Below are positions 55,393 to 64,000 of a DNA stretch of 64,000 nt, piece after piece (the first letter of the stretch is position 1; each line of letters starts with the position of its first letter). The notes beneath the pieces were generated by a model. The model did no database searches and was not told the origin of the DNA. It saw nothing but the letters and a program-made list of their open reading frames with translations. Source of the stretch: Locusta migratoria (taxonomy: Eukaryota; Arthropoda; Insecta; Orthoptera; Acrididae); NCBI GenBank assembly GCA_026315105.1, contig CM048750.1:266095151-266159150 (forward strand). Reading direction: 5' to 3'. Position numbers and translations under genes: made by a program.

Positions 55393-55872
55393 TGAGAATT
55401 TTTTTAACAAGTAGTATGGTAGAATTCTTGGATTTTTTGATCAGAAAATAAATAAAGTCCGTAAGAAATTGTCAAGACTTTAATAGAGAATTTTAATGGC
55501 CAACTGGGAAAGGATAATAATTACAGAGCTATAACTCGAAAATTGACTCGACATGATCAAATTCTTAGAAATGGACAAAGACTTTTTGAAATTTGTGTAC
55601 CACTTGGGGTCCTCTCTAAATCCAGATACTTCATGAAAACCAAAAACATTTATGAGATGGAAACATCTTGATTGGACAGTAGGAGAGTGGCAGCTGGACT
55701 ATGTCTGAATGGACAACTACTGTCATTAAGAAATTCACATTATCGAAGTACTGAGAGGACAAATACAGGGTTAAATCATTATTTGGTCAAAATCAAATTA
55801 ACCCATTTAAGGGAAATAAGACATAGAAATATTTGAGATAAAAGAATACTATATGATCCACATAAATAAATA

Positions 55873-56788
55873 AAAAAAATACAAATATCAGAAAAACATT
55901 AATGAAATCTTCTCGGGATACAAGCCACGTCATGTGGTTTATTGCCCACGAACTTTCTACAGAGAACTCCTCTGTCATTGTCAAGTGGATGACTGTCCAT
56001 TTGCGGCCGCTGCCGTGCTTATATAGCCACGCCACCGCCAGTGACGTCACTGGTGCCCAGTTCCTTGACCATATAAGGCAATGTTTTGGTCGCGCGTACG
56101 CCGCGACCGCTTCAAGTGCGCAATTACCGGATCCCAAGCTGTACTGAGCTGCAAACCGCCGTCTTTATTGCGGGTGTTTTCAGAAATTTTGATCTCTACT
56201 GCCTCGAGTCCCAGAAGCTGTTGGTCCGTCTAACAACAGATGTCTCGTTGAAAACAAATCGGTGTCCGTTTTTCAAAGCATGTTCCACCACAGCTGATTT
56301 TTCGTGATAGCGTAATCGAAAACACCGCTCGTGTTTCTATGCGTCGCTATGCAATAGTGCGAACAGTCTGGCCGACATAAAACTGCCCACACTCACACGG
56401 AATTTTATAAATGCCTGGTGTTATTAGTTGTCGGATCTTTGCTGGAGGCCTGAAGATTGTGTCAATTTTATGTCTCTTCAGGAGCCGGTTAATTTTCCCT
56501 GTTGTGGAGCCACAAAACGGCAAAAATGCGGTCTTCTTGACTTCTTCTTCAGATGTCTTCTGATTTCGTGCCTTATGTGAAACTGCTTGATATATTTGTC
56601 TCTTCCTGTAGCCGTTATCCTTGAAAACTTTGCGTAAGTGGCTAAGCTCGTTTGACAGGTTATCAGCATCTGATACGGTTACATAGAGCTCATGGGCAGT
56701 ACACCACATGACGCGGGTTGCAACCCGAGAAGATTTCGTTAATGGATATTGTCGTGAAAACATGTATTCATATATCAGAAAAACGTAC
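55873..56788 (-). mobile_element. Penelope-like element 4 with inverted flanks, interrupted by Tc1
   Basis: The GIY-YIG region reads on the minus strand. The blocks acattaatgaaatcttctcg at about 55,892-55,912 and the complement of cgagaagatttcgttaatg near 56,727-56,746, with catgtgg/ccacatg, form inverted repeats of about 80 bp bounding the coding part. Inverted repeats of this sort are common for PLEs. The Tc1 terminus at 56,790 cuts the outer side of the right repeat. Confidence 0.65.
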
Positions 56789-57030
56789 AGTATATGATGA
56801 AGAGCCAAATAAACTGGTACACCTGCCCAATACCGTGCAGCGCCACCGCGAGCAAGCAGAAGTACCGCAACACGACGTGGCATGGACTCGACTAATCTGA
56901 AGTACTGCTGGAGGAAATGACACCATGCACCATGCTGGGCTACCCATAAATCCGTAAGAGCAACAGGGGATAGAGATTTATTTTGAACAACTCGTTGCAA
57001 GGCATCCCAGATATGCTCAATAATGTTCAT
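56140..57030 (-). pseudogene. Chimeric frame: Tc1 transposase C-terminus fused to PLE GIY-YIG domain
   Basis: One open frame (56,347-57,030, 227 codons) crosses the Tc1/PLE junction at about 56,790. The first ~80 residues are Tc1-like: MNIIEHIWDALQRVVQNKSL (IIEH carries the catalytic Glu of the DDE triad), DLWVAQHGAWCHF and VESMPRRVAVLLLARGG. The rest is PLE: DNLSNELSHLRKVFKDNGY, RQIYQAVSH, LPFCGSTTGKINRLLKRH, TPGIYKIPCECGQFYVGQTV, where GIY and the YVG form of YIG mark the endonuclease. After a frameshift, EIKISENTRNKDGGLQLSTA continues to about 56,140. The fusion is accidental read-through of neighbouring elements. Confidence 0.82.
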
Positions 57031-57628
57031 GTCTGGGGAATTTGATAGCCCCGGAGGTGTTTAAACTCAGAAGAGTCCTGCTGGAATCGTCCAAATCCTT
57101 CGGAATACAAATGGACATGAATGGATGGCTCCACATGAATAAAAAGCCTCCACCAGCTTGGTCCCCTGCTCGATCCCTGGATTCATGAGGTTGCCTCCAT
57201 ACCCGTACGCGTCCATCCGCTCGATACAATTATAAACTCGTCACACCAAGAAACTTGTTTCCAGTCATTAACAGCCCAATGTCAATGTCGATGAGCCCAG
57301 TCAGCAATGCTAAACGAGTGTAGCCTGACCACACCCAACGAACTGCGGGTTATCAAGGAGGCCACGGCAGTGTGTGGCGTTCCTCCGTGCGGGCATCTCG
57401 CCGCGACTGTGGTGCTGTGTCTGCTCCGCATTGGCCATACGTGGCTCACCCATGGACATCTCCTTCGTGGTGAGAACCCGCCCCAGTGTCAGTGTGGCTC
57501 CCGTTTGACAATAGCTCACATCTTGTTGGACTGTTGCCCTGTTTTAGCCGTCTTGCGGCGGAGTTTTAACCTCCCTGGCGTTTTATCAGATTGATGGAAA
57601 CCGCTTCAGCTGTACGGTATTCTTTTAT

Positions 57629-57672
57629 TAACCAACTAGTTTCGTGGCTTTAGAACCACATCATCAGGGTTA
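57629..57672 (-). ncRNA. Hammerhead ribozyme motif, left arm (complete)
   Basis: Minus-strand reading: stem I taacc (57,668-57,672) pairs with ggtta (57,629-57,633); core ctgatga (57,661-57,667); stem II gtggt/gccac with one G-U; gaaac (57,639-57,643); GTT at the cleavage position (57,634-57,636). All conserved core bases are present. Confidence 0.75.
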
Positions 57673-57833
57673 TCTGTATACAAAGAAGAGCAAATGCCAG
57701 TAACAATCGCATTATGCTATTTTAGATTTGGGCTATCGATAAGATGACTGTAGGTCAAAGTTCTTATCTATAGCCCAAATGTAAAATAGCATAACGCGAT
57801 TGTTACTGGCATTTGCTCTTCTTTGTATACAGA

Positions 57834-57876
57834 TGTCCCTGATGATGTGGCTCTAATGCCACGAAACTTGTTGGTT
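57834..57876 (+). ncRNA. Hammerhead ribozyme motif, right arm (stem I weakened)
   Basis: Core ctgatga (57,839-57,845), stem II gtggc/gccac (57,847-57,851 and 57,858-57,862), gaaac (57,863-57,867) and GTT are intact. Stem I (tgtcc against ggtta) has a mismatch and a wobble, so it is weaker than in the left arm. Confidence 0.65.
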
Positions 57877-58345
57877 AAGAAAAGAATACCATACAGCTGA
57901 AGCGGTTTACATCATTATCACAAGTCTACAGCTGCGGATGCCGACAGTACATAATTTGTTTTATCAGATGTTTTACGTGACGATGCTACAACAGCAGATT
58001 CAGTTTTAAGTTTTATTCGAGCAGAGGGTTTTTATCATTCTCTCTAATTGGAGGTTTCCTTGTGCTGCCATGTGTCTGACTTTTCCTTTTTTAATCTCAT
58101 AGTCGGCCAACCACAGACATTAGCTTCTTTGTTTTACTTCCTCTTGGTGTTAGGTGTCTTTGTGAGATCGTCTCTTTTCGTTTTGTTTTTTGTCGACTTT
58201 GGTGATATTTTGTGCACTTCGTGGGATTATCCTCCCACATTTCAATATTAAACTCTGTGCGCTTTTCGTTCACGTCTATGGTTTTACTTGTGACGCTTAG
58301 TGGTGGAATGGGGGACTGATGAGCATTGCAGTTTTGTCCCCCTTA

Positions 58346-59904
58346 AGGTGCCTTCACACTGCCAACAAACTCCAACAAATTCAGTTGACAACTGTTTTCA
58401 ACTCGAAGTTTGACTTTGTTTTCAACTGTTGTCAACAATTGTGTGAAATCGCGAGTTTGAAAAACTAGTTGAAGAAAGTTTTGTCTCGAATTTGTAGTTT
58501 ATGGTCAGTGGGCGAAAACACGGCAGAGTTGGGCAACTTGCGCGTGCGCATTGCCGTGTCACCCTGTCGTCTGCCGTGTCGTTTAGGCCGGTACTTCACT
58601 GCAAACATGAAGAATACGAAATATTTCTTATTACAGAGCACAGTGGCTAAAATAAACTGTTAGAATCGTATATAGAAAAAGCTACCACAATCTGTGGTAT
58701 TCCACGTTGGTAACTGTCGATGATCAGGAAGAAATTAAATGGACTAAAAGATTTATGGAGATGCAAACATTAAATAAATATTATTTGTACTCTAAACTAA
58801 CGTATTCAATTCGTGAAGTGATTTATATTTTGATTCACTTTTGTCTGGAATAATACGTGAAATGGTACACTTTAGGATTCAAATATCGCCGGCCGCGGTG
58901 GCCGAGGAGACTGAGGCGCTTCAGTCACGGTCTGCACGGCCACTACGGTCGAGGGTTCGAATCCCCTCTCGGGCATGGATAATTGTGCCGTCTTTAGTAT
59001 AAGGTAGTTCATAAGTAGTTCGTAAGTTTAGGGACTGATGACCCCGTAGTTAAGTCCCATAAGCTTAACAAACATTTGAACATTTTTTTTTTTTTTTTTA
59101 TTCAAGTATCGGTACCCATTTTACTAAGTGCTGGAATAGCTTTTTATCGGTATAAATGGCATTTATGATTTGCTTAATGAAACTTGAAACAGTTAGCTCC
59201 GTACTTTTTCGTGCTTAGCACGATGCATTTTTAGAATTAACAAGAGCAGGTAGTTATACAGATATTTGATGAGATGCTTAAGACAATGAGACAAAATAAA
59301 TTTCAAGCTGTAGTAAACTTTTACAGTGCATGACGCAGAATGACGCACATGCAAACGTAACATGAAAAAGCTAAGAAAATATTTTCTCTTCTTAAATAAA
59401 ATAAATTTTCTGAAGAGTTTATGCTAAGCATGAAAAAAACATTTAGTTATGTCAGTGTTTCACTATTTATTCACTGACACAGATATAGGGCTTCCGAAAT
59501 ATAGGTTAAGACGAATTTAAGAATTTGTAAATGTGTAGGCGAATTGAAATGTTTGGTCGCTCATTCTCAAACAACTTTCGTGATTATGTCCTCGCAGTGT
59601 AGGTCATGTAGTACATTGGTGCGAGCACCTTTTCTCTCTCCCTCTCGCTATCCACGTTTCCACCTACAATTGTTTTAATTTTCCATCTTGTCAAATAATG
59701 CACTTGCCAGAAATATTAAATGCTGGTGTGCAGACGATTATTAAAAGGAAAACGCCGAATGTGTGTTTACTAGAGTTTGAAACTGTTTTCAACACTTTGC
59801 AACAGTTGTAAGTTTGCCAAAATCACTACTGTTTTAAGTTTGCTAGACTGGCAACTGTTGCATGTTTTTGTTTGTTGGAGTTCGCAGGCATTGTGAAGGC
59901 ACCT
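58346..59904. mobile_element. PIF/Harbinger-like MITE
   Basis: TIRs of about 34 bp with roughly four mismatches start AGGTGCCTTCACA on both ends; TTA TSDs at 58,343-58,345 and 59,905-59,907. The ccttcacact motif and 3-bp TTA duplication fit PIF/Harbinger. Subterminal caactgtt/aacagttg words recur on both sides. No transposase or Myb-like frame. A SINE (58,887-59,099) splits it. Inserted in the 3' untranslated region of the LINE. Confidence 0.75.
58887..59099 (+). mobile_element. tRNA-derived SINE, copy 12
   Basis: Plus-strand, near-consensus head cgccggccgcggtggccgag, B box ggttcgaatcc, A/T-rich tail. One-mismatch 10-bp TSD attcaaatat/attcaagtat at 58,877-58,886 and 59,100-59,109. The deepest level of the nest. 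Confidence 0.92.
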
Positions 59905-60398
59905 TTAAACATCCAACCAACAACAACAACAACAGCTACACGAGTGCGCCTTCGGCTACGAAAGCCCAGGTCTATGATGTTTCATTGAAAGGTTCGCACA
60001 CTGACACTTATTGATGGCCTAGTATTGAAATCCACACATTTCCGGAAGGATTGCACTTATGTCACGTCGAACGATTTTCGTCAGTCGCCGCTGGACCCGT
60101 TCTTGCAGGATCTTTTTCTGGCAACAGCGATGTCGGATATTTTATTTTTCACCAGTTTCCCGATATTCACGGGGCACTCGTCAAATGGTCGTACGGGAAA
60201 ATCAACACCTCGTCGCTACCTCGGAGATGTTGTGTCCCATCTCTCGTGCGCAGACTATAACACCACGTTCAAACTCACTTAAATCGGGATGACCTGCCAT
60301 TGTAGCAGCAGCAACAGACCTAACGCATTCGCCAGACACCTGTTGTCTTATGTAGGCGTTGCCAACCGCTGCACCGACCTCTGAGTGTTTACATGTCT

Positions 60399-60596
60399 CG
60401 CCGGCCGTGGTGGCCGAGCGGTCTGCGGCTCGCCCGTCACGGTCTGCAAGGCCACTACGGTCGGGGGTTCGAATCCCCCCTCGGGCATGGATATTTGTGC
60501 CGTCATTAGTATTAGGTAGTTGATAAGTAGTTTGTACGTTTAGGGACTGATGACCCCGTAGTTAAGTCCCTTAAGCTCAACAAACATTTGAACATT
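60399..60596 (+). mobile_element. tRNA-derived SINE, copy 13
   Basis: Plus-strand SINE with B box ggttcgaatcc and family body. A perfect 13-bp TSD tgtttacatgtct at 60,386-60,398 and 60,597-60,609, within the Tc1 5' non-coding region. Confidence 0.93.
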
Positions 60597-60656
60597 TGTT
60601 TACATGTCTCTGTGCTTCTTTAAGCAGGCCTATACCACTTTCTTTGTCTTCATTGT

Positions 60657-61190
60657 AGCTTACGTTGTATGTGCTACAAAAACCTCACTGGCGTGTTTCA
60701 CGGCACACTTTAGGTTTTGATGTAGTTTTATGTTTTTCTGCAAACATCTCGGATAAAAATAATAATATATAAATAATGAAAAATTGTGGGCGATACGATT
60801 ATGACTCTTCTATTGTGATAATATCTATGCACTTAATACGTAATATTCTCTCTGTCCGTATTTTAACAAACAGACAAAATTATTTTATACTGGAGTTTAG
60901 TTTCGACAAAAATACTCTTTTTTTAACTTTCACCTCTTTAAACTATTAATTTAATATTTCTCCCATATACTATCTTTTTTCGTTAAAATAGGTCTTGTCC
61001 TGGTAGTTTGCCTTCTTCTTCGAGTTTATTTTCTTGGCCTGTACTGCTTTACGTAAAATGAAGTGAGAGTGTCAAATCGCCATTATTTTTGCAAAGATGC
61101 GAATTGCGGAAATTCCATAATAGAGCAAAGTTGTTCAGAATTTCCTCCTCTACAAATACGTTGATTCAATTTTCGTCTCAGAAGCACCGT
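60657..61190. other. Unassigned AT-rich DNA
   Basis: No supported feature. PLE 4 does not obviously resume to the right of the Tc1 element. Confidence 0.45.
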
Positions 61191-64000
61191 TCATCTACAT
61201 AGATACTCTGCAAATCACATTTAAGTGCCTGGCAGAGGGTTCATTAACCACTTTCATAACTTTTCTCTACCGTTCCATTCTCTAATAGCGCGCGGGAAGA
61301 AAGAACACCTAAATCGTTCCGTTTTCGATCTGATTTCTCTTATTTTATTGGGATGGTCATGTCTCCCTATGTAGGTGGGTGCTAGCAAAATATTTTCACA
61401 TTCAGAACTAAAATTCGTCGATTGAAACTTTGCAAACAGATCACGCCGCAATGAATAACGTCTTTCTTTTAATGATTTCCACCCCAATTCGTGCAACATT
61501 TCCGTGACGCTTCCCCCCCCCCCCCCCGTAACTTGATAAAACAAAACGAGCTGCCCTTCTCTGAACCTTCTCAATATCTTCCGTCAGTCCCACCTGGTGA
61601 GGGTCCCACAAGGGGCAACAGTACTCCAAGAGAGGACGCACAAGTGTGATGTAGGCAGTCTCTTTGGTGGAGCTGGTGCATCTTCTAAGCGTTCTGCCAA
61701 TGAAACGTAACCTTTGGTTCGCCTTCCCCACAATATTTTCTATGTGTTCTCTCCAGTCAAAGTTGTTCGTAATTGTAACTCCAGGGTATTTGGTAGAATT
61801 TACGACCTTAAGGTTTGACTGATTTATCGCGTAATTGAAGTTCAGCGGATTTCTTTTAGTGGCCAGGTGTATTACTTCACACTTTTCTTTATTTAGTGTC
61901 AATTGCCAATTTTCGCACCAAGTAGAAATTTTGTCTAAATCGCTTTGCAGTTGCTTTTGATCCTCTGTTGACTTCACTGACCGATAAACGACAGCATCAT
62001 CCGCGAACAGTCTAAGGGAGCTATTCAGATTATCTCCTAAATCGTTTATAAACACGAGGAAGAGTAGGGGACCTATAACGCTTCCCTGTGGAACGCCAGA
62101 TATCACTTCTGTTTTATTCGATGACTTACCGTCAATTACAACGAACTGTGTCCTTTCTGATAGGAAATCGTGAATCCAATCGCACAATTGGGGAGATATT
62201 CCATAAGCACGCAATTTCATTAGAAGCCGCATGTGGGGTACAGTATCAAACGCCTTCCGGAAATCCAGAAATATGGAATCGATTTGAGATCCCTTGTCGA
62301 TGGCACTTAACACTTCATGTGAATAAAGGGCAAGCTGTGTTTCGCAAGAGTGATACTTTCTGAATCCGTGTTGATTACTGGTTAATAGGTCGTTCTCTTC
62401 GAGGTAGTTCATAATATTCGAACAAAGTATATGCTCCAAAATCCTACTGCAAATCGACGTCAATGAGATAGGCCTGTAATTTTGGGGATCACTTCTATTG
62501 CCTTTCTTGAATATTGGAGTAACTTGGGCAACTTTCCAGTCTTTGGGTAAGGATCTTTCGCTGAGTGATCGGTTGTAAATTATAGCTAAGTACGGAGCTA
62601 TTGCATCAGCATACTCTGAGAGGAATCTAGTTGGTATACAATCTGGCCCGGAAGATTTATTTTTGTTTAGTGACTTAAGTTGTTTTACTACTCCAGGAAC
62701 ATCTACTTCTAAGTTTCGCATGCTGGCAGCTGTTCTTGGATTGAATACTGGAGTGTTCACTTCGTCTTCTTTGGTGAAAGAATTTCGGAAAGCTGTGTTT
62801 AGTAATTCTGCCTTAGCAGTACTGTCGTCGGTAGTATTACCATTGCTATCGCGTAGTGAAGGTATTGTTTGTGTTTTGCCGCTAGTGTACTTCACATATG
62901 ACCAGAATTTCTTTGCATTTTCTGCAAGATTACGAGACAGGATTTTGTTGTGGAAACAACTATAAGATTCTCGCATTGAAGTCCGCGCTAAGTTGCGAGT
63001 TTCAGTAAAAGATTGCCAGTCTTGCGGATTCTGTGTCTTTTTAAATTTTGCATGCGTTTTTCTTTGTTTCTGCAACAGTGATCTGACCTGTTTTGTGTAC
63101 CACGGGGGGTCAGCCCCCTCTTTTATTAATTTATTTGGTATAAATCTCTCGATTGCTACTGATATTATGTCTTTGAAAGTAAGCCACAACTGATCTACAC
63201 TCGCATTTTTAGTTTTGAAGGACTGGAGACTATCACTCAGGAAAGCGTGAAGCGAATTTTTATCAGCTTTATTGAATAGATATATTTTTCGTTTATTTTT
63301 GGTGCATTTGGGAATTTCGATATTCAGTCTCGCTACTACAACTCGATGTTCGCTAATCCCTGTATCTGTTTTGATGCTCTTTACTATCTCGGGATTATTT
63401 GTTGCTAGGAGATCAAGAGTATTTTCGCAACCACGTACTATTCTAGTGGGTTCATGAACTAACTGTTCGAAGTAGTTTTCAGAAAAAGCATTCAGAACTA
63501 GTTTGCCCCCGGTTTTGAATACGTAATTATGCCAACATATCGAGGGTAAATTAAAGTCGCCACCGATTATAACAGTATGCTTCGGATACCTATTTAAAAT
63601 ACGATTCAAGCTTTCTTTGAACATTTCTGCAACCGCATCGTCTGAGTCGGGGGGCCGATAAAAAGATCCAATTATTAATTGATTTCGGTGGTCAGGTATA
63701 ACCTCTACCCAGACCAATTCACAGAAAGTATCTGCCTCAATTTCGCTGCCTCGTTTGTAACAGCAATAAACACGCCACCCCCTGTTTTATTTATTCTATC
63801 CTTTCTGAAGACCATTTGGCCCTTTGAAAAAATTTCGGCCGAATGTATCTCAGGCGTCAACCAGCTTTCAGAACCTATAACGATTTGTGCCTCAGTACTT
63901 TCTATCAGCGCTTGGAGCTCTGGAATTTTCCCAACACAGCTACGACAATTTACAACTGTTACACCAATGGTTTTTAGGTCTGCTTTCTTCCCGTGTCTGA
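61191..64000 (-). mobile_element. CR1-like LINE copy E, nearly intact, runs off the window
   Basis: Minus strand. The 3' end near 61,191 is the complement of catctacatagatact and tggcagagggttcatt, as in copies A and B. The 5' part continues past 64,000. It is the best-preserved LINE here, with a 758-codon open stretch and only two evident frame breaks (about 61,513-61,527 and about 63,757). Confidence 0.92.
61254..64000 (-). pseudogene. CR1-like endonuclease/reverse transcriptase, two frameshifts
   Basis: Upstream of 63,757: VNCRSCVGKIPELQALIEST, GSESWLTPEIHS and KTGGGVFIAVTN (endonuclease N-terminus). The frame then shifts. The 758-codon stretch (63,717-61,441; it has no ATG start because the frame is open upstream) contains GSFYRPP (~17-23), GGDFNLP (~52-58) and a GISEHRV form of the SDH motif, then FKKGNRSDPQNYRPISLTS, HGFRKYHSCETQLAL, motif A DFRKAFDTVPH, motif B SGVPQGSVIGPLLFL and motif C RLFADDAVVY. 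After LVRPLLEYCCPLWDPHQ a C15 run (61,513-61,527) shifts the frame; SVTEMLHELGWKSL and SSECENILLAPTYIGRHDHP finish the protein to 61,254. Catalytic residues are kept; SEH replaces SDH. Confidence 0.9.

Larger units (their letters stand above)
53925..55800 (+). mobile_element. LINE endonuclease fragment in two pieces, split by later insertions
   Basis: Piece one (53,925-54,108) encodes ENIIIAGLQEMINTTENSLA and SQGFRV, the N-terminal part of an AP-type endonuclease. Piece two (55,453-55,800) encodes DFNGQLGKDNNYRA, NGQRLFEICVPLG and a TW/QLDYV-like region. They are consecutive parts of one domain on the plus strand. A foldback (54,125-54,572) and an RTE fragment (54,734-55,392) lie between them. 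Frames are broken. The lineage differs from the RTE LINEs above. Confidence 0.65.
57592..57957. mobile_element. PLE-like foldback carrying two opposed hammerhead motifs
   Basis: 366 bp flanked by a perfect 12-bp TSD gttttatcagat (57,580-57,591 and 57,958-57,969), inside the LINE coding sequence. Arms 57,598-57,730 and 57,775-57,908 are inverted copies (aaaccgcttcagctg/cagctgaagcggttt; gtatacaaagaagagcaaat). Each arm holds a hammerhead core. No coding sequence. The long TSD implies a retrotransposition-like insertion. Confidence 0.85.
57330..58047 (+). pseudogene. LINE C-terminal region (RNase H edge and zinc-knuckle-like block)
   Basis: LCLLRIGHTWLTHGHLLRGE followed by PPQCQCGSRLTIAHILLDC is the C-terminal region after the RNase H domain in jockey/R1/I-group LINEs, with Cys-x-Cys...His-x4-Cys resembling a zinc knuckle. 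The frame runs to GVLSD, is interrupted by the foldback at 57,592-57,957, and resumes beyond the duplicated gttttatcagat with VLRDDATTADSVLSFIRAEG and a stop. Confidence 0.8.
57321..59934 (+). mobile_element. RNase H-bearing LINE, 3' portion, split by two elements
   Basis: Plus-strand 5'-truncated LINE inserted in Tc1. One-mismatch 12-bp TSD gct(a)(a/c)acgagtg at 57,309-57,320 and 59,935-59,946. The coding C-terminus is at 57,330-57,591 and resumes at 57,970-58,047, ending in a stop; the 3' untranslated region (58,048-58,345) continues at 59,905 and ends with a (CAA)n tail at about 59,920-59,934. Confidence 0.8.
56790..60656 (-). mobile_element. Tc1-like transposon 4, host of a multi-level nest
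   Basis: Left terminus near 56,790 (after gta; gatgaagagccaaataaactgg) and right terminus near 60,640-60,656 (ccactttctttgtcttcat) are inverted. Transposase blocks read on the minus strand at 56,790-57,300. Related non-coding 5' sequence resumes at about 59,947 and continues to 60,656. Between them sits a LINE (57,321-59,934), itself containing two further elements, and a SINE lies at 60,399-60,596. Confidence 0.78.

Noticed and set aside
1..64000. CRISPR arrays, operons, rRNA genes, prophage
   Set aside because: No direct-repeat/spacer pattern, no bacterial gene organisation and no rRNA similarity. The content is eukaryotic mobile DNA.

Overview
The window is repeat-dense, intron-scale DNA from an insect, most likely a large-genome orthopteran (grasshopper or locust). 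The evidence is the AT-rich background, at least thirteen tRNA-derived SINEs of one superfamily, and many CR1-like, RTE-like and jockey-like LINEs, Penelope-like elements (PLEs), Tc1-like transposons, Helitron-like and palindromic elements. The taxon is an inference from repeat content. I found no host protein-coding gene, rRNA, functional tRNA, CRISPR array or operon. Nearly every long reading frame belongs to a mobile element, and nearly all of these frames are broken.

Layout. 1-5 kb: a palindromic MITE and a Helitron-like element sit between inverted PLE-like arms. 5.06-9.8 kb: a CR1-like LINE is split by a SINE and by a near-full-length RTE LINE. 9.96-11.2 kb: a Tc1 transposon is split by two SINEs. 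11.2-19 kb: SINE, CR1, Tc1 and Helitron pieces with microsatellites. 19.46-26.26 kb: two PLE copies stand head to head as a ~6.8-kb palindrome; only the left arm was invaded, by a palindromic MITE (itself split by RTE-2), a SINE and an RTE fragment. 26.4-34.3 kb: a CR1 fragment, a PLE foldback with a hammerhead motif, a possible piggyBac remnant and long unassigned stretches. 34.3-43.9 kb: jockey remnants, a Tc1 hit by an inverted double-tRNA-like element, a PLE hit by a jockey, and a CR1 fragment. 45-53 kb: a SINE, a degenerate tandem array, two copies of a ~580-bp repeat, and at 51,027-51,799 a compact TIR element enclosing a single clean ORF of unknown function. 53.9-64 kb: LINE fragments, a PLE, a four-level nest (Tc1 > RNase H-like LINE > PLE foldback and Harbinger-like MITE > SINE) and a nearly intact CR1 LINE running off the window end.

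The elements do not cooperate as a pathway; the record is insertion history. Target-site duplications (TSDs) bracket most insertions and fix their relative order. The most interesting functional signals are hammerhead ribozyme motifs (core, stem II and a pairing stem I) in PLE terminal repeats at 19,727-19,771, 29,551-29,592 and 57,629-57,672, plus decayed relatives, and the small TIR transposon with its own ORF at 51 kb. Coordinates of repeat edges without a TSD are approximate (within about 10-30 bp).
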